64,000 nucleotides of DNA from Anaerotruncus massiliensis (ex Togo et al. 2026) (GTDB lineage: Bacteria > Bacillota > Clostridia > Oscillospirales > Ruminococcaceae), in assembly GCF_900199635.1 (NCBI RefSeq), contig NZ_LT962687.1:1349501-1413500 (forward strand), in the 5' to 3' direction. The translations under genes were made by a program, and so were the position numbers. Shown here piece after piece: positions 27,395 to 38,778 of this stretch (positions are counted from its first letter, which is position 1; the number at the start of each line of letters is the position of its first letter). The notes beneath the pieces are model-generated. The model did no database searches, was not told the DNA's origin, and saw only the letters and a program-made list of their open reading frames with translations.

Positions 27395-27979
27395 TTAAGA
27401 GAAGAGCAGCTCCTGGACCCGGTCCTGCAAACGCTCGCGCGCCGCGTAGAAGAGCGCCTCGATCGAGCAGTTCTCCTCGATGCCGCCGTAGCTGAGCACG
27501 AAGCCGCCGTCGATGTCGCGGGTCTCCCGCGAGACGGTGAGCTTTCCGTTCGCGGATTTCGCGAGCGAGGTCTCGAAGCTGGCAGGCAGCCGCCCGAGGT
27601 CGGCGGGGGAGAAGAGCAGCTCGCCCTCCTGCGGGAGGGAAAACTTGCTGATCATCTTGAGGATCAGCGCGAAATAATCGGAATCGGGGAGCTTGTAGAT
27701 CGACTGGCGGGCGCTTTCGATCGCTTCGCCGATGATCTCCTGCTTGGCGGCGAGCACCGCGCGGCGCTGCGCCAGTTCGGCGGCGGATCTCGCGGCGGCC
27801 AGATGGTTCTGCACGTCGGTTTTCGATTTGGCCAGGATCGCGCCGGACTGCGTCCGCGCGTCCTCCGCCGCCTTCGCGGCGAGCTGCCCGGCCTCCTCCT
27901 TCGCCTGTGCGACGACCGCGTCCGCGGCCTGCTGCGCCTCGTCCCGAATCTGCTGTACAATTTTTTCTAGTCCGGTCAT
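27395..27979 (-). CDS. ntpE: V-type ATP synthase subunit E (peripheral stalk)
   Basis: 194-residue peripheral stalk subunit. It has a long N-terminal coiled coil rich in Ala, Glu and Gln, then a globular C-terminal domain ending ARERLQDRVQELLF with a GGFVLSYGGIEENCSIEALF segment typical of subunit E. It would pair with the small coiled-coil subunit encoded first in the operon. Confidence 0.93.
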   Translation of the reverse strand: MTGLEKIVQQIRDEAQQAADAVVAQAKEEAGQLAAKAAEDARTQSGAILAKSKTDVQNHLAAARSAAELAQRRAVLAAKQEIIGEAIESARQSIYKLPDSDYFALILKMISKFSLPQEGELLFSPADLGRLPASFETSLAKSANGKLTVSRETRDIDGGFVLSYGGIEENCSIEALFYAARERLQDRVQELLFS

Positions 27980-28025
27980 AGCAGAATTCTCCTTACTTTG
28001 AAAGTGCGGAACATTCCGCCGGGGA

Positions 28026-30522
<2,497 letters not shown>

Positions 30523-30562
30523 GAAACGGATGCCTCCTTTTTCATGAAATTGGGCAGGGGGA

Positions 30563-30871
30563 TCAGATCAGCTCGGAGAGAATCAGGCGACGGACCTCGG
30601 CCCCCTTTGCATCCGCGCTGGCGCGCAGCGAAGCGATTTCCTTCTTGACGGATTCGAGCGCCTCGCTCTGCATGGCTTCGCCCTGTTGCTTTGCTTCGGC
30701 AAGCGCCGCGTCCGCCGCGGCTTTCGCCCCGGCGACCGCCTGGCCGACCGCTTCGGCGGCGTCGGCTTTCGCGCGCGAGAGAATCTCCTCCCGTTGGCGT
30801 GCCGCCTCCTGTTCGATCTGTTCGGCTGCAAGCTCCGCTTCGCGGACAGCCCGAATGGTCTCCTGTTCCAT
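30563..30871 (-). CDS. V-type ATP synthase small stalk subunit (G/H, NtpF-like)
   Basis: 102-residue pure coiled coil, Ala/Glu/Gln-rich, first gene of the V-ATPase operon. It matches the NtpF/subunit H position and composition of Enterococcus and partners subunit E in the peripheral stalk. The start is the ATG at 30871: GGTGGTGAT, one mismatch from the GGAGGTGAT anti-SD complement, precedes it at the correct spacing. A GTG at 30886 lies inside this site and is unlikely. Confidence 0.88.
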   Translation of the reverse strand: MEQETIRAVREAELAAEQIEQEAARQREEILSRAKADAAEAVGQAVAGAKAAADAALAEAKQQGEAMQSEALESVKKEIASLRASADAKGAEVRRLILSELI

Positions 30872-30957
30872 AGTATCACCACCCACTTATCTGATTTTAC
30901 TTGATCCGTGTATGGAAGGCCCCATGGCCGGGTAAACGTCGTTGGGATATCTTGTAT

Positions 30958-30986
30958 AGTATACCGCCTTTTTTAGGAAGAATCAA
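30958..30986 (-). promoter_or_regulatory. Promoter of the V-ATPase operon
   Basis: Minus strand: TTGATT (30981-30986), 17-bp spacer, TATACT (30958-30963). The leader to the first start codon is about 80 bases. Confidence 0.83.
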
Positions 30987-31231
30987 CAAAGCGCGGCCCG
31001 CTGGAGAAAAAATACGATAATTTTTTATTATCTTTCCACAAATTGGGCCGCTGGCACGCGATCGGGCATTTCCCAGCCCGTTGGCCACATTATTACAATA
31101 AAAAAGGAAAAAACATACTGATATTGTACTATATAAAGGCAACAGAATCAAGGTGTTATCGGAAGTAATTTTGTGAAAAATAATAATTTATTATTTTGCA
31201 GAAACACAATGGAAGAAAAAACCGTTTGGGG
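30987..31231. other. AT-rich intergenic region, no gene seen
   Basis: Lies between the divergent V-ATPase and surface-protein promoters. It is rich in A/T runs and holds a near-palindrome AAATAATAATTTATTATTT around 31176-31195. No reading frame with a credible binding site was seen. Confidence 0.5.
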
Positions 31232-31260
31232 TTGAACGGGAAGGGAATCCGTAGTAAAAT
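31232..31260 (+). promoter_or_regulatory. Promoter of the anchored surface protein
   Basis: TTGAAC (31232-31237), 17-bp spacer, TAAAAT (31255-31260), leaving a leader of about 120 bases to the ATG at 31387. Confidence 0.72.
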
Positions 31261-31386
31261 GGCGGTAGAAGGCGGCCCGCGTCAATCATAGCATGCCGCG
31301 CCGGGGCCGTAATTAGACAGATTTACCGGATTGTCGGAAAACGAGACGGTTTTCGCAATCTGTATGGACAGATCGGGGGAGACGGG

Positions 31387-33006
31387 ATGATCAGAGGCCG
31401 ACGCATAGGGTACCGGTGGCTGGCCGCCGTGCTGGCCCTGCTGTTCGCGTGCGCGGGGCTGCCCGCGTTCGCGGAGGATGCGGTCGAACCGGCCGTTTCT
31501 CCGACGGAAAAGACGCTGGAGGAGGGGAACAAGCTCGCGGATATCGCGTTCACCGCGAGGGACGGGAATGATACCGTGCTGGGTCGTTTTGCCTGGGCGC
31601 CCGGAGTCCCCTATGATCAATCTCTTACGCAAGCGGATTCCGGATCTTATACGGTCATCTTTACGCCGGAGCCTGCCGAGCAAAACGGGAAGGTTTATTC
31701 AGAAGCGCGGCAGGCGGTCGCCGTCACCGTTATGCCGAAGGAATCACCCGACCCCGCCTACGACACCGCGTCCGCGATTACCGACGCGGTCCGCGGCATC
31801 GCCGATCGGTCGGACGACGAGGTCCGCCGCATCGCCGAGGCGATGCGCGCGCTCAGCGGCCGCGAGCAGGACAGGCTCTCCCGGTCGACGCTCGAAAAGC
31901 TCGACGCGGAGTACTGCAAGCGCTTCGGGTACACCCATGAGACGACGGTCGACGTGCGCGACGACGGCGTTTCGAGCAACCGCATCCCGCGCGGTTCCCA
32001 CGCCTACGGCGTGGCGGCCGCCACCGGGGGGAACCGCACGGTGAAGCTCTACCAGCAGAAGCCGTCGGGCAGCTCGGTGCTCCAGTTTGAACTGGAGGTG
32101 GACGGCGGCTCCGCCTCACTGCCCGCGCCGATCGTCATATACGTCGCACTTCCCGGCAATATCAGCAGTTCCCGCGATTACTACCTGAAAAGCACGGACG
32201 GGGAGATCTCCGCGAGCGTTTCGCGCGACTATCTCGCCTTTACGACCAGCACCCTCGGCCGGTTCCGCCTCTACCGGGAGCGCTCCTCCGGCCGGGACGA
32301 CGATGACGATGATGACGACGACTGGTACCGTTATCGTTCCCGGAACACCGGCCGGGATTACGTCGTCACCTCCTTTTGGGAGCCGGTGATCGACGCGGTC
32401 CACGACGCGAAGGAGGGCGACCGCCTGCGCGTCAACATCGGCGCCCGCACCGAGATCCCCGCCGACCTGCTGCGGGAACTGAAAGGCCGCCGTGTCATGC
32501 TGGTGCTGAGCCCCTCGCGCGGGGACAGCGTTACGATCCGGGGGGAGGAGGTCGTCTCCATCCCCGTTTCGCGCGACTACTACACGATGAACAATCTGCT
32601 TTCCCTCTATGAGCGGGGGGACCGCTTCGACGATCCGCCCGCCTCCGGTGAGGCGGCTCCCGCCGTTCCGGCGGCGCCCCCCGTGGCCCGGCCGCCGGCG
32701 GCTTACGTCCCGGCCGCGCCCGTTTACGCGCCTCCGGCCGCGTCTTCCGCCCCGGCAGAATCCGCCGTGAGCGTGTCCGAGCCCCCTGAGGAGGAGCCGC
32801 TTCCGGACGTGGAGATCGCGGCGGAGGAGGACGACCCGCCCGCATCCTCCGAGGAGCAGCCCGCCAAGCCGCAGGAGCCGACCGGCGGCGAGGAGAACCC
32901 CTTCGGGCTGGCGTTATTCGCGGCGGCCGCGGTGGCGGCGGCGGCCCTGCTCTCCTGCGTGCTGACGCTCGCCATCTGGGGAGCGCGGCGCAGGAGGGGA
33001 AGATAG
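31387..33006 (+). CDS. Hypothetical secreted surface protein with C-terminal membrane anchor
   Basis: Function not recognised; 539 residues. The signal peptide (RRIGYRWLAAVLALLFACAGLPAFA) is followed by a possible Ig-like stretch (TLEEGNKLADIAFTARDGND to SGSYTVIFTP). Then come a helical DEVRRIAEAMRALSGREQDRL and two beta-rich modules with the same ending pattern (SRDY). Between them lies a run of nine Asp residues, probably calcium-binding or flexible. A Pro/Ala-rich linker from about residue 420, an acidic stretch, a transmembrane helix and a basic tail ARRRRGR complete it. No sortase signal. Monocistronic. Confidence 0.8.
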   Translation: MIRGRRIGYRWLAAVLALLFACAGLPAFAEDAVEPAVSPTEKTLEEGNKLADIAFTARDGNDTVLGRFAWAPGVPYDQSLTQADSGSYTVIFTPEPAEQNGKVYSEARQAVAVTVMPKESPDPAYDTASAITDAVRGIADRSDDEVRRIAEAMRALSGREQDRLSRSTLEKLDAEYCKRFGYTHETTVDVRDDGVSSNRIPRGSHAYGVAAATGGNRTVKLYQQKPSGSSVLQFELEVDGGSASLPAPIVIYVALPGNISSSRDYYLKSTDGEISASVSRDYLAFTTSTLGRFRLYRERSSGRDDDDDDDDDWYRYRSRNTGRDYVVTSFWEPVIDAVHDAKEGDRLRVNIGARTEIPADLLRELKGRRVMLVLSPSRGDSVTIRGEEVVSIPVSRDYYTMNNLLSLYERGDRFDDPPASGEAAPAVPAAPPVARPPAAYVPAAPVYAPPAASSAPAESAVSVSEPPEEEPLPDVEIAAEEDDPPASSEEQPAKPQEPTGGEENPFGLALFAAAAVAAAALLSCVLTLAIWGARRRRGR

Positions 33007-33107
33007 GCGAAAACAGTTGACTTTCCGCAAGTTTGTGCTATATTGAAGACAGAGTCCGGGGTCCGGAATTTAGAATGACATCTTCACACCCTCACCCCCT
33101 ATAGCAT

Positions 33108-33146
33108 GGAGCGGTCCGCGCATCTGCGCGGGCCGCTCCGCTTTTT
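33108..33146 (+). terminator. Terminator of the surface protein gene
   Basis: 14-bp stem with one G-T pair (GGAGCGGTCCGCGC / GCGCGGGCCGCTCC), short loop, then GCTTTTT. Confidence 0.88.
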
Positions 33147-33156
33147 GTGTGAAAAA

Positions 33157-33196
33157 GTAAGAGAATTGTAAGAAAACTGTTGCAAAATCAGTAAGA
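33157..33196 (+). promoter_or_regulatory. Direct repeats GTAAGA upstream of the efflux operon
   Basis: GTAAGA occurs at 33157, 33168 and 33191: an 11-bp step, then 23 bp. This helical spacing is typical of sites for OmpR-family response regulators. It ends 35 bases before the -35 of the efflux promoter. Confidence 0.5.
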
Positions 33197-33231
33197 ACCG
33201 TCCGGTATGCTCTTTTTGTGTGAAATAGATG

Positions 33232-33260
33232 TTGACATTTTTTTAGCAATACTGTATTAT
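33232..33260 (+). promoter_or_regulatory. Promoter of the MacAB-like efflux operon
   Basis: Perfect TTGACA (33232-33237), 17-bp spacer, TATTAT (33255-33260). A leader of about 140 bases precedes the first gene. Confidence 0.88.
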
Positions 33261-33407
33261 TGTACCGTTATGTTAATACAATAGGCGGAAATAATTTCAC
33301 ATGTCTGAATCCAAACGGCGGGGAATGTCGTTTGTATCAACGGAGTTTCATGGCAGCCGGGCGGGCGCCCGGCGGAAAAAGATTCTTGAACGAAGGAGTT
33401 ATGAGGA

Positions 33408-35090
33408 ATGCTTGGGATAAAAAAGAAAAATCCGGAATCTGCCGCGGCGGGCGCGGAACAGGAGGCGCCGAATTCGACCGCCGGGGTGAATCAGGACATC
33501 GCACGCTTCACCAAGCGCAAATCCCATAAGAAGCGGATTGCCATCGCAGTGGTGGCGGTCGTGGTGGTCGGTGCGATCGGATGGAAGTTCCTGTTTGCGA
33601 GCGCGCCGGCGATGGCTCCGGTCATGTCCACCGCCTTGCAGAAGACCGAGCTGGTCAACAGCATCAGCCTGACCGGCACGGTGGAAAGCGCGGAGGCTTC
33701 CTATGTACATACGACCCTCAACAGCACGGTGAACACCGTTGCGGTAAAGGTCGGGGACCACGTGGAGGCGGGCGACCTGCTCGCCCAGCTCGACACCTCC
33801 GATCTCGAGCTGTCGATCGCGGAACAGCAGGCGGTCATCAGCAAGATTTCCCGCCAGAACCAGTACGCGATGGAAAACGCGCAGAAGAAGCTCGAGGATG
33901 CCAAGAGCGACATCTCCAACAACGTGGACGCGGAGCTGATCGCGGCGGAGAACGCCCTGCGCAGTGCGCAGCAGAACCTGAACGATGCGCGCCGCGACCT
34001 CAACGAGCACAAGGATGATCTCGAGTACGCGGACGATGTCATGAACAACCTTGAGAAAAAACTCAACCGCGCGCGCAACGAATACCAGGACGCGGAAAAG
34101 AAATACCAGATCGCCGAGCGGGAACACAAGGATAACGGCACCCCGATCCCGCAGGACGTCATCGATGAGCTTGACCGTTCGGAGAAGGCTTACGATGAGG
34201 CGCTCAAGGAGTGGCAGAAGAACGACAACGAGTACGGCGGCGACCTGAGCAGCTACAGCAAGGAGTACCGCTCCGCGCGCATCGCTTATGAGAACGCGCT
34301 CGCCAACAAAAACGCGATTGAAAACAGCGTCAACCGCAATCTCGACAACCTCGAAACAAGCATCAAGGGGCAGGAGATCGACGGCGACCTCACCTCCCAG
34401 CAGATCTCGCTCAAAAAGCTGCAAAAGGATCTCAGCGAGTCGACGGTTACCGCTCCGATCTCCGGCACGGTGACGGCGGTCTACGCCAAGGAGGGGGTCC
34501 CGGCGGCGGGGCTGCTCTTTGTGGTCGAGAACACCGACGACCTGGTCATCAAGACCGCACTCAAGGAGTACGACGTCGCGACGGTCCAGGAGGGGATGCC
34601 CACCGAGATCAAGTCGGACGCGACCGGCGAGGAGGTCTTCGAGGGGACGGTCGGGCGCATCTACCCGACGGCGGTCAAGGCGTCGGACGGCTCCACCAGG
34701 ACGGATGGCGGCGTTGAGTTCGAGACGGAGGTCTCGATCAACGATCCGGCTTCCACCGGGCTGCGCGTCGGCATGAACGTCCGCCTCAACATCGTCACGC
34801 AGAAGAAGGAGAACGTCTGGGCCGTCCCGTTTGAGGCGGTGGGCACCGACGCGCAGGGCCAGAGCGTGGTCTATGTCGCCAAACCGAACGAGGAGGGCGC
34901 GATGATCGCGACCGCCGTTCCCGTGACCACCGGCATGGAGACCGACTTCTACCTCGAAATTTCTTCCGACGGCCTTGCGGACGGCGACCAGGTGCTCTCC
35001 GACGCGAGCACGGTCATTCCCGGCATGCCCGTCACGCTGGCGGCCGGCATGGGCGGCGCGGCTCCCGCGGGCGCCGTGATGGAGGGCTGA
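33408..35090 (+). CDS. Efflux adaptor subunit (HlyD/MacA-like, YknX type)
   Basis: Membrane-fusion-type adaptor for an ABC efflux pump, 560 residues. A basic cytoplasmic N-terminus precedes one membrane helix (about residues 44-62). A biotinyl-lipoyl half-motif follows (VAVKVGDHVEAGDLLAQLDT), then an unusually long coiled coil (about 145-320). The second lipoyl half (STVTAPISGTVTAVYAKEG) and beta-barrel domains follow. Start is the ATG at 33408 after AAGGAG. It is first in a three-gene operon with an ATPase and an FtsX-type permease. In Firmicutes such YknXYZ systems export peptides or toxins; no substrate can be named. Confidence 0.92.
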   Translation: MLGIKKKNPESAAAGAEQEAPNSTAGVNQDIARFTKRKSHKKRIAIAVVAVVVVGAIGWKFLFASAPAMAPVMSTALQKTELVNSISLTGTVESAEASYVHTTLNSTVNTVAVKVGDHVEAGDLLAQLDTSDLELSIAEQQAVISKISRQNQYAMENAQKKLEDAKSDISNNVDAELIAAENALRSAQQNLNDARRDLNEHKDDLEYADDVMNNLEKKLNRARNEYQDAEKKYQIAEREHKDNGTPIPQDVIDELDRSEKAYDEALKEWQKNDNEYGGDLSSYSKEYRSARIAYENALANKNAIENSVNRNLDNLETSIKGQEIDGDLTSQQISLKKLQKDLSESTVTAPISGTVTAVYAKEGVPAAGLLFVVENTDDLVIKTALKEYDVATVQEGMPTEIKSDATGEEVFEGTVGRIYPTAVKASDGSTRTDGGVEFETEVSINDPASTGLRVGMNVRLNIVTQKKENVWAVPFEAVGTDAQGQSVVYVAKPNEEGAMIATAVPVTTGMETDFYLEISSDGLADGDQVLSDASTVIPGMPVTLAAGMGGAAPAGAVMEG

Positions 35091-35092
35091 GC

Positions 35093-35828
<736 letters not shown>

Positions 35829-35842
<14 letters not shown>

Positions 35843-37112
35843 AAACATTTCCCTGGCGGTCGCGGGCCTGCGCGCCAACAAGATGCGCGCGCTGCTCACG
35901 ATGCTCGGCATCATCATCGGTATCGGCTCGGTCATCACGATCGTTACCGTCGGCGACGCGATGACCAATTCGGTCACCGCCGTCTTCAACGACATGGGCG
36001 CGAATTCCTTTCAGCTCTTCCTGTCCGACAAACCGGATGAAAACGGGGCTTTAAATTATAACCGCAGCTATGAAGCGGAAGACTATTTGAATGACGACAT
36101 CCTCAGCCTCTACACAGAACGGTTTGCCGACGAGATCGAAAACTGGGCCGTCACCGTCAACGCGGGCAACGGCCGGGCGCAGGTGGGCCGCCGCCAGACC
36201 GACGCATGGGTTTACGGCGTCAACGCCGATGCCCTGGGCATCCAGAACATCACCCCGATCGCCGGGCACGACCTCAACGACCGGGAGGTCAGCGGGGAAA
36301 AGTACGTGGCGGTGGTCTCCAAGGGCATGCTTGAAAAGCTGATGCCCGGCGTCTCCCCGCAGCAGGCGCTTGGGCAGGAAATTAAAGTGCGGCTCACCGC
36401 GGGGCTCTATACCTTCAACGTCGTGGGGGTCTATGACTACCAGATCTCCGGCATGATGGCGAGCATGGCGGGGGACACCAGCCGGCAGATGTTTATCCCC
36501 GTGGGGGTGGCCAAGCAGATCGCCAAGGACGGCGGCGCGGAGGCCAAGAACGTCGACGGCTACTATGCCGTGCAGGTCAAGGCGAAAGCGGGCGTGGACG
36601 TGCAGGACTTCGCGGACCGTTCCACGGAGTATATCAACCGCTCCTTCTACCGGGACAACAAATATGTGAAAATCGAGTCCCAGAACATGGACAGCATGAT
36701 CGGCCAGATGACGGCCACCCTGGGCACGATGAAGATGGCGGTTTCGGTCATCGCGGCGATCTCCCTGCTGGTGGGCGGCATCGGCGTCATGAACATCATG
36801 CTCGTGTCGGTGACCGAGCGGACCCGCGAGATCGGCACCCGCAAGGCGCTCGGCGCCAAGAACAGCGCCATCCGCGTGCAGTTCATCGTCGAATCGATGA
36901 TCATCTGCCTGATCGGCGGCGTCATCGGCGTTTTGCTCGGAACCACGCTCGGACGGCTCGGTTCGGTGGTGCTCGGCGCGCCGAGCTGGCCCTCGCCGGT
37001 CGTCGTGCTGGTGGCCGTCACCTTCTCGATGGCGATCGGCGTCTTCTTCGGATATTATCCCGCGAACAAGGCGGCGAAGCTCGACCCGATCGAGGCGCTG
37101 CGCTACGAATAA
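35829..37112 (+). CDS. ABC transporter permease (FtsX/MacB type)
   Basis: 427 residues with the MacB topology: one membrane helix near residue 20-45 (RALLTMLGIIIGIGSVITIV), a large extracytoplasmic domain, then three helices from about residue 300. The conserved GGIGVMNIMLVSVTERTREIGTRKALGAK stretch identifies the FtsX domain. Start is the GTG at 35829 behind AAAGGGGGG, inside the ATPase gene. Together with the two preceding genes it makes a complete tripartite exporter except for an outer channel, which a Gram-positive does not need. Confidence 0.95.
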
Positions 37113-37120
37113 AACTTACC

Positions 37121-37150
37121 AAAAAGGACGGGCAAAAGCCCGTCCTTTTT
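37121..37150 (+). terminator. Terminator of the efflux operon
   Basis: AAAAAGGACGGGC, AAAA loop, GCCCGTCCTTTTT: perfect 13-bp stem including the T-tract. Confidence 0.93.
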
Positions 37151-37154
37151 GGAA

Positions 37155-37182
37155 TTGCGCCGGTCGGACAACATGGTATAAT
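37155..37182 (+). promoter_or_regulatory. Promoter of the aldolase gene
   Basis: Perfect -10 TATAAT (37177-37182), 16-bp spacer, weak -35 TTGCGC (37155-37160). Confidence 0.72.
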
Positions 37183-37227
37183 AGAGATGTTCAGGCAACC
37201 CGATATTTTGGAAGGAGCTGTTTTTTT

Positions 37228-38166
37228 ATGCCGTTGGTCACTACCACCGAAATGTTCAAGAAAGCCTATGAGGGCGGATACGCGGTCGGCGCGTTCAACG
37301 TCAACAACATGGAGATCGTCCAGGGGATCACCGAGGCCGCTTCCGAGCTGAAAGCGCCGGTCATCCTTCAGGTTTCAGCGGGCGCGCGCAAATACGCCAA
37401 GCACGCCTACCTGGTCAAGCTGGTCGAGGCCGCCGTGGTCGACTGCCCCGAAATCCCCATCGCGCTGCACCTCGATCACGGCGCGGATTTTGAGATCTGC
37501 AAATCCTGCATCGACGGCGGGTTCACCTCGGTCATGATCGACGGCAGCTCCCGCGCCTTCGAGGACAACATCGCCGAGACCCGCAAGGTCGTCGAATACG
37601 CCCACGCGCGCGGCGTCGTGGTCGAGGCCGAGCTGGGCAAGCTCGCCGGCATCGAGGACGCCGTCAACGTCGCGGCGGACGACGCGCAGTTCACCAACCC
37701 CGCCGAGGTCGAGGAGTTCGTCAGCAAGACGGGCGTCGACTCGCTGGCCATCGCCATCGGCACCAGCCACGGCGCTTTCAAGTTCAAGCCCGGCCAGAAG
37801 CCGCAGCTGCGCTTCGACATCCTCGAAGAGGTCAGCCGCCGCCTGCCCGGCTTCCCGATCGTCCTGCACGGCGCTTCCTCCGTTCCGCAGGACCTCGTAA
37901 AGGTCATCAACCAGTTCGGCGGCGCGATGCCCGACGCGATCGGCATCCCCGAGGAGATGCTGCGCCAGGCGGCCACGATGGCGGTCTGCAAGATCAACAT
38001 CGATTCGGACGTGCGCGTGGCGATGACCGCCGCCATCCGCAAGTACATGGCGGAGAACCCCAGCCACTTCGACCCGCGCCAGTACCTGACCCCGGCGCGC
38101 ACCGCGGTCAAGGAGATGGTCTCCCACAAGATCACTGAAGTGCTCGGCTGCGCCGGAAAGGCGTAA
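37228..38166 (+). CDS. fba: Class II fructose-1,6-bisphosphate aldolase
   Basis: Zinc-dependent aldolase of glycolysis, 312 residues. Catalytic Asp83 and zinc ligand His84 lie in HLDHG; other ligands are in VEAELGKLAG, GTSHGAFK and IVLHGASSVP. The final NIDSD...RVAMT binds the substrate phosphates. The A/B subtype resembles the tagatose-bisphosphate/fructose-bisphosphate group of Firmicutes. ATG is preceded by GGAAGGAG. Monocistronic between its promoter and a strong hairpin. Confidence 0.96.
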   Translation: MPLVTTTEMFKKAYEGGYAVGAFNVNNMEIVQGITEAASELKAPVILQVSAGARKYAKHAYLVKLVEAAVVDCPEIPIALHLDHGADFEICKSCIDGGFTSVMIDGSSRAFEDNIAETRKVVEYAHARGVVVEAELGKLAGIEDAVNVAADDAQFTNPAEVEEFVSKTGVDSLAIAIGTSHGAFKFKPGQKPQLRFDILEEVSRRLPGFPIVLHGASSVPQDLVKVINQFGGAMPDAIGIPEEMLRQAATMAVCKINIDSDVRVAMTAAIRKYMAENPSHFDPRQYLTPARTAVKEMVSHKITEVLGCAGKA

Positions 38167-38181
38167 GCGGTTTTCACCCGG

Positions 38182-38216
38182 AAAAGCCCGGCGGACGGCG
38201 TCCGCCGGGCTTTTTT
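38182..38216 (+). terminator. Terminator of fba
   Basis: AAAAGCCCGGCGGA / TCCGCCGGGCTTTT stem with a 5-base loop and six T residues. Confidence 0.94.
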
Positions 38217-38264
38217 GCGTCAGGGCGCGCCCGGCGCGCATAGGATGGGGCAGGAGGTGAGCGC

Positions 38265-38444
38265 ATGGCTTCGTACTATTACGGTCCGCGTCCGGTCCAG
38301 ACCCCGATGCGGCACCACGGGCGCAACTGGCCGACCAATATCAATACCCCCGGCGTGCACGCCTTTCAGAGGGGGCCGCGGAGCATCTTTGAGGAGCAGG
38401 AGTATTTCCGCACCGATCCATACGGCCGCCCGCTGCCCCGCTGA
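38265..38444 (+). CDS. Tiny Tyr/Pro/Arg-rich hypothetical protein, 59 aa
   Basis: Not recognised. The ATG follows AGGAGGTGA at ideal spacing, one of the best binding sites in the window, and the frame ends just before a GC-rich hairpin. The protein starts MASYYYGPRPVQTP, has a basic middle (HHGRNWP) and ends TDPYGRPLPR; it is soluble and lacks hydrophobic segments. The composition is reminiscent of small spore-coat or structural peptides, but that is only a resemblance. A second tiny gene lies just beyond, on the opposite strand. Confidence 0.68.
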   Translation: MASYYYGPRPVQTPMRHHGRNWPTNINTPGVHAFQRGPRSIFEEQEYFRTDPYGRPLPR

Positions 38445-38452
38445 GGGAAAGG

Positions 38453-38480
38453 AAGCGGCGGGGCGCCCGCCCCGCCGCTT
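38453..38480. terminator. Hairpin between two tiny convergent genes
   Basis: AAGCGGCGGGGC / GCCCCGCCGCTT, perfect 12-bp stem with a 4-base loop; ends both the rightward and leftward tiny genes. The T-tract is short. Confidence 0.75.
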
Positions 38481-38500
38481 TGATCTATGGAAAGCCGGCG

Positions 38501-38674
38501 CTACCCTTCGGCCATCATCCGCTGGGCGAACCGGCGCATGTCCTCAATCGAGTGGATCTCGCCGGCATGCTCGTTGATCGCGAGCTTCACCTCCAGCGGG
38601 AGCGCGTCGAAATAGCCGGCCATCGTCACGTCCGCGCCGAACCCGAACGAAAAGAAGTTCGGATAATCCTGCAT
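38501..38674 (-). CDS. Tiny conserved-looking hypothetical protein, 57 aa
   Basis: Not recognised. ATG at 38674 follows GGAGGTGATTTTC, a near-perfect binding site. The sequence has a hydrophobic, aromatic start (QDYPNFFSFGFGADVTMAGYF) followed by LPLEVKLAINEHAGEIHSIED and a basic helix with RRFAQRMM. The L-P-x-E-V...I-x-E-H pattern looks like a short helical protein-interaction module. From memory, similar small clostridial proteins exist, but I cannot name a family. It converges on the other tiny gene. Confidence 0.66.
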   Translation of the reverse strand: MQDYPNFFSFGFGADVTMAGYFDALPLEVKLAINEHAGEIHSIEDMRRFAQRMMAEG

Positions 38675-38737
38675 GAAAATCACCTCCGCAGATAGCTTGC
38701 GCGGAATTTGCGATTCCATGTGAGCAATTTCTGGATA

Positions 38738-38770
38738 GGAAAAAGGCCGGGCGCATGCCCGGCCTTTTTT
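38738..38770. terminator. Bidirectional terminator after the antiporter gene
   Basis: AAAAAGGCCGGGC, GCAT loop, GCCCGGCCTTTTTT: perfect 13-bp stem. It ends the leftward antiporter (stop at 38779) and stands between it and the 57-aa gene. Confidence 0.9.
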
Positions 38771-38778
38771 GTCAGCTG

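Noticed and set aside
30871-30886. GTG start five codons upstream for the first V-ATPase gene
   Set aside because: It falls within the GGTGGTGAT Shine-Dalgarno sequence of the ATG at 30871.
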